Source: Chloroflexota bacterium (GTDB lineage: Bacteria > Chloroflexota > Anaerolineae > Aggregatilineales > Phototrophicaceae). Taken from it: DNA of 64,000 nucleotides. Positions within the stretch are counted from its first letter, which is position 1, and each line of letters opens with the position of its first letter. The stretch covers positions 1 to 64,000 of the forward strand of contig WTGN01000013.1 in assembly GCA_011523545.1 (NCBI GenBank), in the 5' to 3' direction. The notes beneath the pieces are model-generated. The model was not told the DNA's origin. It ran no database searches and was given only the letters and a program-made list of their open reading frames with translations. Below are positions 18,190-26,297 of this stretch, in pieces. A program made the translations under genes and the position numbers.

Positions 18190-19764
18190 TCACCTCTCTT
18201 CCAGAATCATGGCGGCGGCTTTCTCGCCAATCATAATGCAGGGGGCGTTGGTGTTGGCATTGATGATACGCGGCATGATGGACGCATCGGCGACGCGCAA
18301 GCCCTCAATCCCGTGAACGCGCAGCCGCTCATCAACCACCGCCAACGCATCGCGCCCCATTCTGCAGCTGCCGGCCGGGTGATAAATGGTCGTGGCGAAT
18401 TCGCGGATGAAGTGGATAAGCGCTTCATCTGTTTGGACCTGCTCGCCGGGCAGAAACTCAGCGCCGCGATAAGGCGCAAAAGGCGAGGCGAATGCAATCC
18501 GCCTGCCGAGCTTGAGCCCGGCCAGCAGCACCTGCACATCGGCTTCTTCCATGAGGCAGCCGAAGTCAATATGAGGCGGAGCGAAAGGGTCGCTCGAAAG
18601 TAATTTGAGCTCGCCGACGCTCTTCGTGCCGACCAGGCCAACGAGGATCGTAAAGCCATGACCGGTCGGCGCGTCGAAGCCGTGCCGTATGAACCAGTCC
18701 GGCCCGAAGTGATACTGCAGTTCGGGCGCCGGCGCGTCTGGATCAAGCCGCAGGAAGCCGCCCGATTCGCCCAGATTCGACGTTAACAGCCCCATTTTCT
18801 CGCTCTTGTAGCGCTTTACCTGAGCCGGCGAATCCTTGCCGGCCAGGCTGACCGGCAGTTTACAATGGTAGGCCAGCGGGATCTGAATATGATCCTTCAG
18901 GTTTTGGCCGACGCCCGGCAGGTCTTGAACGGGCGCGATGTCAAACTCGGCCAGATGATCGGCGGGGCCGACGCCCGAAAGCATGAGCAGTTGCGGCGAA
19001 TTGATCGCGCCGCCGCAGACAATTACTTCACGATTCGCCCGCGCGGACTCGAGCGATCCCTCATGCCAATACTGCAGGCCGACGCAGCGCGCGTTTTCGA
19101 TATCCAGTTTGGTGACCTGAGCGAAAGGGATGGCCCTGAAATTCTCCCTTTTCAGCGCGGGACGCAGATAACCGAGCGCGGTGCTATGGCGCTGGCCTCG
19201 TTTCTGCGTCACCTGGTACAGGCCGAAGCCCTCCTGGGCGCCATCGTTAAAGTCGTCATTGTGCCCGTAGCCGAGTTCCAGCGCCGCTTCGACAAATGCC
19301 AGGCTAAGCGGATTTGGATCTTGTGGATCGGCCACATTGATGGGACCGCCGACGCCATGATGTTCTGATTCGCCGCGTTCTTGATGCTGCATTTTTCGAA
19401 AGTAGGGCAGGACATCCTGGTAAGCCCAACCGGCATTGCCGCGGGCCGCCCAGCCGTCATAGTCCGACGGGTGGCCGCGCTGGTAAACCATGGCGTTCAT
19501 CGAACTGGTGCCGCCGTAGACTTTGCCGCGCGGGACATATTCCCGCCGATTGTTGAGGCCCGGCTGCGGCGTCGTCTTGTAGTCCCAATCTACCTCCGTA
19601 TGGAACAGGTTGGTGAAGCGCGCCGGGATGTGGATGTCCGGATTGTGGTCGGGGCCGCCAGCTTCCAGCAGCAGCACGCTGCATGTTGCGTCTTCGCTGA
19701 GGCGGCTCGCCAGCGCCGCGCCGGCGGATCCCGCGCCCACAACGATGTAGTCAGCGGATATCAT
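18190..19764 (-). CDS. GMC-family FAD oxidoreductase (choline dehydrogenase-like)
   Basis: A 524-residue flavoenzyme. The N-terminus has the FAD-binding VVGAGSAGAALASRL, followed by the GMC segment GKVYGGTSSMNAMVYQRG. The C-terminus carries YHPAGSCRMG with the catalytic His region and ADASIMPRIINANTNAPC. GMC enzymes oxidise an alcohol or sugar hydroxyl with FAD. It is first in an operon with the double GH117 gene and faces another GH117 gene across an intergenic region holding the island palindrome, so a role in oxidising a released sugar is likely. GGGAG precedes the ATG by about 8 bases. The true substrate (choline, polyol or sugar) cannot be decided from the sequence. Confidence 0.85.
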   Translation of the reverse strand: MISADYIVVGAGSAGAALASRLSEDATCSVLLLEAGGPDHNPDIHIPARFTNLFHTEVDWDYKTTPQPGLNNRREYVPRGKVYGGTSSMNAMVYQRGHPSDYDGWAARGNAGWAYQDVLPYFRKMQHQERGESEHHGVGGPINVADPQDPNPLSLAFVEAALELGYGHNDDFNDGAQEGFGLYQVTQKRGQRHSTALGYLRPALKRENFRAIPFAQVTKLDIENARCVGLQYWHEGSLESARANREVIVCGGAINSPQLLMLSGVGPADHLAEFDIAPVQDLPGVGQNLKDHIQIPLAYHCKLPVSLAGKDSPAQVKRYKSEKMGLLTSNLGESGGFLRLDPDAPAPELQYHFGPDWFIRHGFDAPTGHGFTILVGLVGTKSVGELKLLSSDPFAPPHIDFGCLMEEADVQVLLAGLKLGRRIAFASPFAPYRGAEFLPGEQVQTDEALIHFIREFATTIYHPAGSCRMGRDALAVVDERLRVHGIEGLRVADASIMPRIINANTNAPCIMIGEKAAAMILEER

Positions 19765-19810
19765 AACGCGCTCCCGGCAAATCGTCGTTAAATATGGTTG
19801 ATCGGTGGAT

Positions 19811-19839
19811 TTGAATTGCTCATGTTAATTGTCTACAAT
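19811..19839 (+). promoter_or_regulatory. promoter with embedded ATTGT-CT-ACAAT operator (site 1)
   Basis: TTGAAT (19811-19816) and TACAAT (19834-19839) are 17 bp apart, upstream of the GH117 gene starting at 19915. The perfect palindrome ATTGTCTACAAT (19828-19839) covers the -10 box. It also lies in the gap shared with the divergent GMC/GH117 operon. A second -10-like TATACT is at 19848-19853. The dyad fits the general FadR-type GntR operator pattern (TNGT-N-N-ACNA). Operator assignment is inferred from recurrence in the island. Confidence 0.6.
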
Positions 19840-19914
19840 GAGTCGATTATACTGATTGATGCCGCGCGTCACCAAATTCGCGCGGCGATTCGCGCGCTGC
19901 GCATGGGAGGCATC

Positions 19915-21150
19915 ATGAAGCCAGACAGCAAGCAAAGGCCCGCCTTTCCCGGTCGGCTGCCGCTGGAGAAACCGACCGATCGACCGCTGAGCGCGGCGAT
20001 GCAGCGGCTCTACGATATGTGGACGCCCTTGCAGGATCCTGGCAATCCCTTCTATACCGTCTTCAAATATTCTCCCGTCACTGGCATCGGCCTGGACGAA
20101 TCCGAGCTTTCGGTCTCGCGGCGCGATCCATCCAAGGTGCTCAAAATCGGCGATACATACTACGTCTGGTATACGCGGCGCGCCACCAAGCACATGCCTG
20201 TCGGGCGCTTCAATATCGACCAGGGCGATGATGAGACGCCAATCGTGGATTGGGATCTGGCCGATATCTGCTACGCGACCTCCAATGACGGCTTCAACTG
20301 GGTGGAGCAAGGGGTGGCCGTGCCGCGCGCGCCCAAAGGCAACTATGGCGACCGGTCGCTCTCGACGCCCGACATTCTCGTTCACGGCGGCAGATACTAT
20401 CTCTATTACCAGTGCTTCACGACGATGTGGCGGCAGAACGACTGCGTGAACGTCAGCATGGCCTGGTCCGACTCGCCGGACGGACCCTGGACGCGGCTGG
20501 AGCGCCCGGTTGTCGAGCAAGGGGCGGAAGGCGCCTGGGACAGCTGCGCCATTCACGACCCCTATCCGCTGGTCTATCAAGGCAAGATTTGGGTCTATTA
20601 CAAGGGATCGCCCCAAGACAAGTCGCCTGGCAACCTGCTGCGCGCGCAAGGCGTCGCCATCGCTGACAGTCCGGAAGGACCCTACATCAAGTCGGAATTG
20701 AACCCGGTGACGAATTCCGGCCATGAGACGATGCTCTGGCCTTATGAAGAGGGCATCGCCGCCCTGCTCATCCAGGACGGGCCGGAAAAGGACACGATCC
20801 AATACGCGCCCGACGGCCTGAATTTTGTGCCCAAAGCGCATGTGCAGCTCTCGCCGCACGCGCCGGGTCCATTCTGCCCGGACGCTTTCGCCGACAATGG
20901 CGACGGGCGCGGCATCAACTGGGGGCTCAGCCACATCATCCCGCAGACGCCAAACACGAACAATGGCTTGTACATCGTTCGCTTTGACTGCGCGCTGTCA
21001 CGCGATGCGGCCCGGCCCGAATTCAAGGGCAGCAACCTGCATTGGCATGAAGCGTCCTGGTTTCAGCCCGCGGTGCGCTTATCTGAGGAATGGCGCGAGC
21101 GCATCCTGGCAGAGCAAGCCGCACTCGACCGGCCGACGATTGGGACGTAA
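19915..21150 (+). CDS. GH117-like glycoside hydrolase
   Basis: A single-domain GH117-like enzyme of about 411 residues. From the chosen start: SAAMQR (about 26-31), RRDPSK with the putative base Asp71, YATSNDG, STPD, IHDPYP and NSGHE. These correspond to the SxAxxR dimer segment and the Asp/Asp/His-Glu active-site elements of the family. No signal peptide follows the chosen start. The frame is open to 19798, but ATG 19915 has GGGAGG 4 bases upstream and removes an odd hydrophobic leader overlapping the promoter. Expected to trim anhydrogalactose-type residues from imported oligosaccharides. Confidence 0.8.
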   Translation: MKPDSKQRPAFPGRLPLEKPTDRPLSAAMQRLYDMWTPLQDPGNPFYTVFKYSPVTGIGLDESELSVSRRDPSKVLKIGDTYYVWYTRRATKHMPVGRFNIDQGDDETPIVDWDLADICYATSNDGFNWVEQGVAVPRAPKGNYGDRSLSTPDILVHGGRYYLYYQCFTTMWRQNDCVNVSMAWSDSPDGPWTRLERPVVEQGAEGAWDSCAIHDPYPLVYQGKIWVYYKGSPQDKSPGNLLRAQGVAIADSPEGPYIKSELNPVTNSGHETMLWPYEEGIAALLIQDGPEKDTIQYAPDGLNFVPKAHVQLSPHAPGPFCPDAFADNGDGRGINWGLSHIIPQTPNTNNGLYIVRFDCALSRDAARPEFKGSNLHWHEASWFQPAVRLSEEWRERILAEQAALDRPTIGT

Positions 21151-21166
21151 TTCCGAGGCAGTTTGC

Positions 21167-21937
21167 TCAGCGCCCCATCCAGCCCCCGTCGACTACCAAA
21201 ATCTCCCCGTTGACGAAGTCCGAGGCGGCCGACGCCAGGAAGACCGCCGCGCCCTTGAAATCGTCAACGTCGCCCCAGCGGCCAGCCGGGATGCGCTCTA
21301 GTATTGAGCGATACCGATCGGGGTCGTTTTGCAGCGCTTCGGTGACATCGGTGCGCACGTAGCCCGGCGCGATGGCGTTGACTTGCACGCCACGCCCGGC
21401 CCATTCATTGGCCAGCGCCTTGGTCAGTTGTCCCAAGCCGCCCTTGCTGGCCGCGTAACCGGGCACGGTGATGCCGCCTTGAAAGGTCAGCAGCGATGCG
21501 GTGAAGATGATCTTGCCGCTGCCGCGCGCCAGCATGCGCGCCCCAAGCTCGCGGCTCAAAAGGAATTGCGCGTTAAGATTGGTCTCGATAATCCGGTCCC
21601 AGTACTCATCCGGATGCCTTTCAGCCGGTTCGCGCAGCACCGTGCCGGCGTTGTTGATCAGGATGTCAATGACCGGGCGCTCGGCATTAAGCTCGCTGAT
21701 GAATCGATATAGATCTTCACGAATGGAAAAGTCGCAGCGATAGCCGCTGAAGGAGCGCCCCAGCGCCTTGACTTCCTTTTCGATTTCACTGCCTGAGGCT
21801 TCCAGGTTGGCGCTGACGGCGATGATATCGGCGCCGGCTTCCGCCAGACCGAGGGCCATCGCTTTGCCGATGCCGCGGCGCGCGCCCGTGACCAGCGCCG
21901 TCTTGCCATCCAGCCGGAACATGTCCATCACATTCAT
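21167..21937 (-). CDS. SDR-family oxidoreductase (gluconate 5-dehydrogenase-like)
   Basis: A 256-residue classical short-chain dehydrogenase. The cofactor motif TGARRGIGKA is at about residues 18-27, INNAG near 90, and the catalytic YAASK (Tyr-x-x-x-Lys) near 156. The Arg after TGA suggests NADP(H) preference, a family rule of thumb. The overall sequence resembles gluconate 5-dehydrogenase/2-deoxy-D-gluconate 3-dehydrogenase types that interconvert keto-deoxy sugar acids. It directly follows the zinc alcohol dehydrogenase gene with no gap, so both are in one minus-strand operon inside the GH117 island. A role in oxidising or reducing sugar-acid intermediates is inferred. Confidence 0.85.
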   Translation of the reverse strand: MNVMDMFRLDGKTALVTGARRGIGKAMALGLAEAGADIIAVSANLEASGSEIEKEVKALGRSFSGYRCDFSIREDLYRFISELNAERPVIDILINNAGTVLREPAERHPDEYWDRIIETNLNAQFLLSRELGARMLARGSGKIIFTASLLTFQGGITVPGYAASKGGLGQLTKALANEWAGRGVQVNAIAPGYVRTDVTEALQNDPDRYRSILERIPAGRWGDVDDFKGAAVFLASAASDFVNGEILVVDGGWMGR

Positions 21938-22954
21938 TTAGATCTCCAGGAGAATCTTCATCACGCGCCCGCCTTTTTCCATGTCTTCGAAACCGGAACG
22001 GAGCGCGCTCAAGGGTCGAATATCGGTGATCAAGTCGTCGAGCGGTAAAGCGCCGGAAGCCGCCAGCGCAATGGCGTCGGCGAAATCCTGCGGCTCATAA
22101 ACCCGCACGCCCTGCAAGCGCAGCTCGCGCCAGAAAAAGCGGAAGAGGTCGATCTGCGGCTTTTGGGCGAAGATGGCGACGATCACCGCCAGCCCGCGCA
22201 CGCGCAGCAGGTCGGTCATGATGTCTGCGCCCGCCTGCGAACCCGAGACCTCGAAGACGATATCGGCGCCGGCGCCCTTCGTCCGCCGCATCACCGTGTC
22301 AACCAGGTCGGTCTCCTCGGGATTTAAGGCTTCAAGGCCAAGCGACGCGGCGAGCTCGACGCGATAAGGGTTGATCTCGGAGACGATGACGTTGGCGCCC
22401 GCATGCCGCGCCACCAGCGCGACCAGCATGCCGATCGGGCCGCCGCCCAGGACAACGACATGATCGCCCGGGCGAACATCAGCCAGCCGCACATCATGAC
22501 AAGCGACGGCCAGCGGTTCAATCATCGCGCCGTGCTTCAAGGCCAAATTCGCCGGCATGCGGTGCAATGTATAAGCGGGCACGGTCCAGTAGCTTTGAAA
22601 GGCGCCAGGCGTATCGATGCCGAGGAAGTTCAGGTTATGGCAGACGTGGCTGTGCCCGGCGGCGCAGGCGGGGCAGTCCTTGCAGGGCGCAAGCGGCAAG
22701 ACGACAACCGGGTCGCCCAGCGCAAAGCCATCGACGCCCGCGCCCAGCTGATGCACCGTGGCCGACATCTCGTGGCCCATGACCAGGGGCATCTTCACGC
22801 GCGCGTCCATCGCGCCATGAAAAATGTGCAGGTCCGTCCCGCAGATGCCGCAATGCGAGATCTTCAGCTGCACTTCACCCGGGCCCGGCGTCACCCGTTC
22901 GCCGGCGCCCAGTCTGATGCTTCTGCCACCCTCGTAATAGGCTGCTTGCGCCAT
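21938..22954 (-). CDS. zinc-dependent alcohol/polyol dehydrogenase (MDR family)
   Basis: A medium-chain dehydrogenase of about 338 residues. The catalytic zinc ligands appear in CGICGTDLHIF and GHEMS, the structural zinc cysteines in CKDCPACAAGHSHVC, and the nucleotide-binding glycines in VLGGGPIGML. It belongs with threonine/sorbitol/galactitol-type dehydrogenases acting on polyols or sugars with NAD(P). The frame is open to 23038, but ATG 22954 gives the usual N-terminus and has GAAGG upstream. It is the first gene of the pair with the SDR. Its place in the GH117 island suggests a sugar or sugar-acid substrate. Confidence 0.87.
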   Translation of the reverse strand: MAQAAYYEGGRSIRLGAGERVTPGPGEVQLKISHCGICGTDLHIFHGAMDARVKMPLVMGHEMSATVHQLGAGVDGFALGDPVVVLPLAPCKDCPACAAGHSHVCHNLNFLGIDTPGAFQSYWTVPAYTLHRMPANLALKHGAMIEPLAVACHDVRLADVRPGDHVVVLGGGPIGMLVALVARHAGANVIVSEINPYRVELAASLGLEALNPEETDLVDTVMRRTKGAGADIVFEVSGSQAGADIMTDLLRVRGLAVIVAIFAQKPQIDLFRFFWRELRLQGVRVYEPQDFADAIALAASGALPLDDLITDIRPLSALRSGFEDMEKGGRVMKILLEI

Positions 22955-23027
22955 TCTGATTTGCCTTCGGTTTGAAACTTGTTCTTGTTTGGTCCAAGCT
23001 GATCGCGCGCGTCTTCTACGTAAGAGC

Positions 23028-23048
23028 GGGCGACTCACCGAGTCGCCC
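23028..23048. repeat. interspersed palindrome, GGGCGACTC-ACC-GAGTCGCCC
   Basis: A perfect 9-bp inverted repeat with a 3-nt ACC loop sits in the 230-bp gap upstream of the zinc dehydrogenase gene. Copies with the same GGGCGA..TCGCCC build and the same ACC/GGT loop occur at 26134-26148 and 61551-61571. The rest of this gap shows no gene. Confidence 0.7.
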
Positions 23049-23184
23049 CTATAAGGCTCTGTTCATTTGGGCATGTCTTCCCTATGGCGATCACCGTCAA
23101 TACATTCCTCGATCATCTGATACAAGTCTTGCATGCGGCGCCGCGCGCTGAGTCCGCCGACGGCTTGCCCAAGGGAGCGTGCGC

Positions 23185-23793
23185 CTATTGAATATTGGTC
23201 GTCAGCGCTTCTATCGCCGCGGCCTTGTCGCCAGCGCGCACCGCGTCCAGGATGCGTCTGTGCTCCCGGTAGCTGTCCATGATCTCATCCAGGCGATTGT
23301 ATTGCATCATCATGCGCATCGCAATTGGCTGCCAAAGCGTGAACAGGTCCTTGTCATCGTGGCTCTGGATGATCGCCTGGTGGAAACGCAGATCGTTGTC
23401 GGTCAGCGAATTCAAGTCTTTCGCTTCGCAGGCCCTCTTGATGTCTCGCAGTATCTCATCCCAAATCTCAATGTCAGCCTCGGTGATGCGGTCAAAGATG
23501 CTGTCAAGCACAAATACTTCAATTGTTCGCCGCAATTGCACAACGAGCGGGCGCACTTCGACGCTTGGGTTTTGCGCCACGCGCACGCCCTTGTTCGGCT
23601 CCAGCACAAGCAGGCCCTGCTGCGTCAACTGGCGGAAGGCCTCGCGCACCGGCCCGCGACTGACGCCGAAGCGCTCCGACAGGTCAACCTCGCGCAATGG
23701 GGCGCCGGGCTGCAGCTGGCCGGCGAGTATGTCCTGGCGCAAACGTGCGGCGATCTGCTCCGGAAGCGTGCGAAATATCTCAAATGCCGGCAT
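23185..23793 (-). CDS. GntR-family (FadR/FCD subfamily) transcriptional regulator
   Basis: A 202-residue regulator. The winged-helix domain spans about 8-72 with the recognition region LSERFGVSRGPVREAFRQL and the wing LEPNKGVRVA. The FCD all-helical sensor domain (about 85-200) keeps metal/ligand candidates Asp and His in NDLRFHQAII and His in YREHRRIL. The usual final His of the FCD set is not seen; the protein ends TTNIQ. FCD regulators respond to sugar acids or organic acids and bind TNGT-N-N-ACNA-like dyads. The ATTGT-N2-ACAAT palindromes at four island sites fit this, so it is the best candidate for the island regulator. It lies between the permease genes and the dehydrogenases. Confidence 0.88.
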   Translation of the reverse strand: MPAFEIFRTLPEQIAARLRQDILAGQLQPGAPLREVDLSERFGVSRGPVREAFRQLTQQGLLVLEPNKGVRVAQNPSVEVRPLVVQLRRTIEVFVLDSIFDRITEADIEIWDEILRDIKRACEAKDLNSLTDNDLRFHQAIIQSHDDKDLFTLWQPIAMRMMMQYNRLDEIMDSYREHRRILDAVRAGDKAAAIEALTTNIQ

Positions 23794-23884
23794 CTGCTCT
23801 GTCTCTCTCAGCTTGGGTAAGCGTTGATATTCTCCAAATTGCCTAAAGCGGCGGCGCGCCGCTATGTCTCAAATCAGCGGATGA

Positions 23885-25030
23885 TTATTGCTTGTAAGGA
23901 TCGGCGGCGTCGCGCATACCATCGCCGAGGAAATTGAAGGACAGCACGGTTACGATGACGAATAATCCGGGAATGAGCAGCCAGGGGCTCTGGCTGAGGC
24001 TGCGGATATTCTGCGCATCCTGCAGCAGCACGCCCCAGCTGACCGCCGGCGGCCGGATGCCGATTTGCAGGAAACTCAGGGCCGTCTCCGCCAGGATCAT
24101 GCCGGGCACCGCGAGACTGAGCACAACGATGAGGAAGCTGGCGAAAGACGGCAGCAAATGCTTGATGATGATTTCCATGTCGCCCATGTTAGATATGCGC
24201 GCCGCCATGACAAAATCAGCCTCGCGCAACTCCAGCAGCTTGCCGCGAACGGTTCGCGCCAGCGGCGGCCAGCTGACCACGGCCAAGACCACCGTGATGC
24301 CGAAGTAAACTTCCGTGGAACTCCATTCCGGCGGAAACGCAGCCGACAGCGCCATGATCAAGGGAATATGCGGTATCGAAACAAGAAACTCAATCACGCG
24401 CTGCACGACCAAATCAACCGAGCCGCCGAAATAACCGGAGACGCCGCCAATCAGACAGCCGAGGACGAAGCTTGTCACCATGCCCAGGAAGCCTATCGAA
24501 AGCGATATCCGGGCCGCGTGCATCGTGCGCGAATAGACATCGCGCCCCAATTCGTCAGTGCCGAAGGGGAAAAAGACGCCGGGCTCATCCACGCCGATCA
24601 GATGAATATTGGTGTCAATCAACCCTAGAAGCTTATAGGGCAGCCCTTCGACGAAGAATCGGAGCGGATAACGTTTCGACCGGTCTTCCGCATAGTTGCG
24701 TTTCAGCGTCTCCATATCGAGCGTCTGTTTCATGTCATAGATGAAGGGACGCAAATGAAAATTCCCCGCTTCATCAATGAAGTAAATGGTATGCGGCGGC
24801 GCTTTGGCATACTTGACATGACGCTTGTGGTAATCGTTGGTGGCGTAAAACTCGGGGAATATCGCGATCGAGTACAGAAAGAAGATGGCCAATGCCGAAA
24901 TCATCGCCAGCCGGTGACGCCGGAACTTGCGCCAGATCAGCTGCCACTGAGACGCGAGATAATAGCTCTCGTCAAATTGAGCGCCTTGCTCTCTCGGCTT
25001 TGCCCGGCGAATGTCAAAGCGGCGCAGCAT
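23885..25030 (-). CDS. Opp/Dpp-type ABC permease (OppC/DppC-like)
   Basis: A 381-residue inner-membrane permease. An N-terminal helix (about 42-60) is followed by a long periplasmic-side loop (about 65-165) and five helices. The EAA-type cytoplasmic loop appears in LRTVRG..ELREADFVMAARI, which contacts the ATPase, and FGTDELGRDVYSR is typical of DppC proteins. It follows the DppB-like gene by 12 bp. Together with the two binding proteins and the two ATPases this makes a complete importer split over three operons. The family imports peptides, but also oligosaccharides in some bacteria and archaea; the context argues for oligosaccharides. Confidence 0.9.
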   Translation of the reverse strand: MLRRFDIRRAKPREQGAQFDESYYLASQWQLIWRKFRRHRLAMISALAIFFLYSIAIFPEFYATNDYHKRHVKYAKAPPHTIYFIDEAGNFHLRPFIYDMKQTLDMETLKRNYAEDRSKRYPLRFFVEGLPYKLLGLIDTNIHLIGVDEPGVFFPFGTDELGRDVYSRTMHAARISLSIGFLGMVTSFVLGCLIGGVSGYFGGSVDLVVQRVIEFLVSIPHIPLIMALSAAFPPEWSSTEVYFGITVVLAVVSWPPLARTVRGKLLELREADFVMAARISNMGDMEIIIKHLLPSFASFLIVVLSLAVPGMILAETALSFLQIGIRPPAVSWGVLLQDAQNIRSLSQSPWLLIPGLFVIVTVLSFNFLGDGMRDAADPYKQ

Positions 25031-25042
25031 TTTCTTCCTCGG

Positions 25043-26038
25043 CTAATTCGCGGCGCGTTCCATGCGAATGCGCGGATCGACCACCACCAGCAAAATGTCG
25101 GAGACCGTGGTGCCGATCACGGTCAATATCGTCACAAACATGAGAAGCGTGGCGCTCAAGAATGTATCCTGTGTGATTAACGAGCGCACCAGCATCGGAC
25201 CGGCCGTCGGCAAACCGAGAACCCAGGCGGTGATGGTGCCAGCCGAAATCAGCGATGGGAACAGCCAGGCCAAGCCGCTGACGATCGGGTTGAGCGCGAC
25301 CCTGACCGGGTACTTGAATAGCAGCTTGACTTCGGCGACGCCCTTGCTGCGCGCCGTAATCACATACTGCTTGTGCAGTTCATCAAGCAGCGTGCCGCGC
25401 ATGACGCGAATCAAACCGGCCGTGCCCGCTGTACCGTTCACGATGATGGGAATCGGCAGATGCAGCAGCAGATCGCCCAGCTTCGCCAGGTCCCAGGGCG
25501 CGTCGAGATACTCGGGCGAAAACAGGCCAGTCAAATTGAGACCGTAATGCTTCCAGGCGATGTATAGCATGATGAGCGCCAGCATGAAGTTCGGTATCGC
25601 CAGCCCAATAAAACCGATAATGGATACGACATAATCGCCCAAGGAATATTGACGCGTGGCTGAGTAAATACCTATTGGTATGGCGACGGCAAACGTGAAG
25701 ATGGTGCTAAGTATGGCGATGGTAAATGTCAGCGCCAGGCGCTCGCCGATGATGTCTCTGATCGGCTTCTGCCAATCGAAGGAAAAGCCGAACTCGCCCT
25801 GCATCACTTGCCCGATCCACCTGAAATAACGCGCGAAAAGCGGCTGATCAAGGCCATACTGCCGGCGCAGGTTTAAGGCTTCTTCTTCGCTGAGTTCCTC
25901 ACCGGCTTGCTCCAGCCGGCTGATGTAGGTGGACAGATAATCGCCCGGGGGCAATTGGATGATGACGAAGGTGACCACGGAGACCAGCCAGAAAACGAAG
26001 ACCATGTAGATCAGACGTTGAAAGATGTAACTTCTCAT
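25043..26038 (-). CDS. Opp/Dpp-type ABC permease (OppB/DppB-like)
   Basis: A 331-residue permease with the classic DppB start (one helix at about 8-28), a loop of about 70 residues, and five further helices. The EAA loop is visible in MRGTLLDELHKQYVITARSKG. It is the first gene of the permease operon. A strong promoter overlapping the island palindrome lies at 26177-26205, giving a leader of about 130 bases that contains an inverted-repeat element. The 3' neighbour is the DppC-like permease. Confidence 0.9.
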   Translation of the reverse strand: MRSYIFQRLIYMVFVFWLVSVVTFVIIQLPPGDYLSTYISRLEQAGEELSEEEALNLRRQYGLDQPLFARYFRWIGQVMQGEFGFSFDWQKPIRDIIGERLALTFTIAILSTIFTFAVAIPIGIYSATRQYSLGDYVVSIIGFIGLAIPNFMLALIMLYIAWKHYGLNLTGLFSPEYLDAPWDLAKLGDLLLHLPIPIIVNGTAGTAGLIRVMRGTLLDELHKQYVITARSKGVAEVKLLFKYPVRVALNPIVSGLAWLFPSLISAGTITAWVLGLPTAGPMLVRSLITQDTFLSATLLMFVTILTVIGTTVSDILLVVVDPRIRMERAAN

Positions 26039-26111
26039 CCGGTCACGCTGCAGCAGCCTTGTCGCATTTGATCGTCTCGGCGCTTCTAAGTTTATCCTGC
26101 GAGGATCACTT

Positions 26112-26163
26112 GAAGATCTTTATCAGAAGTGCACGAGCCACCGGCTCGCCCGTACAGATCTTC
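26112..26163. repeat. nested inverted repeat in the permease leader
   Basis: GAAGATCT (26112-26119) and AGATCTTC (26156-26163) are perfect 8-bp inverted arms. Between them lies CGAGCC-ACC-GGCTCG (26134-26148), a copy of the interspersed palindrome. The whole 52-bp element falls just downstream of the predicted minus-strand promoter, so it would form the 5' end of the permease mRNA. It could be a small mobile palindrome or a leader structure. Confidence 0.55.
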
Positions 26164-26176
26164 GAATATTTGTCGG

Positions 26177-26209
26177 ATTCTATCGTCACCGGCCTAGATT
26201 GTCAACAAT
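26177..26209 (-). promoter_or_regulatory. permease-operon promoter overlapping ATTGT-CA-ACAAT operator (site 2)
   Basis: On the minus strand TTGACA (26200-26205) and TAGAAT (26177-26182) are exactly 17 bp apart, a near-consensus sigma-70 promoter for the permease genes. The perfect palindrome ATTGTCAACAAT (26198-26209) contains the whole -35 box. A further ACAAT half-site is at 26219-26223. The same dyad faces the enolase-superfamily gene on the plus strand. A repressor bound here would block the -35 box; operator identity is inferred. Confidence 0.65.
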
Positions 26210-26297
26210 GCACACTTTACAATCTTTTGAAAATTGCAGGCAAATGCGTTATCATCCGCCACAGGGAGTGGGCGGGCTGCGCTCCCCAGTCGGCTCA

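Noticed and set aside
19798..19914. N-terminal extension of the GH117-like protein from ATG 19798
   Set aside because: It would translate through the promoter and operator; ATG 19915 has a strong GGGAGG site and the family-like N-terminus.
19825..20934. 369-codon open frame on the minus strand
   Set aside because: Antisense to the GH117-like gene, whose motifs are clear on the plus strand.
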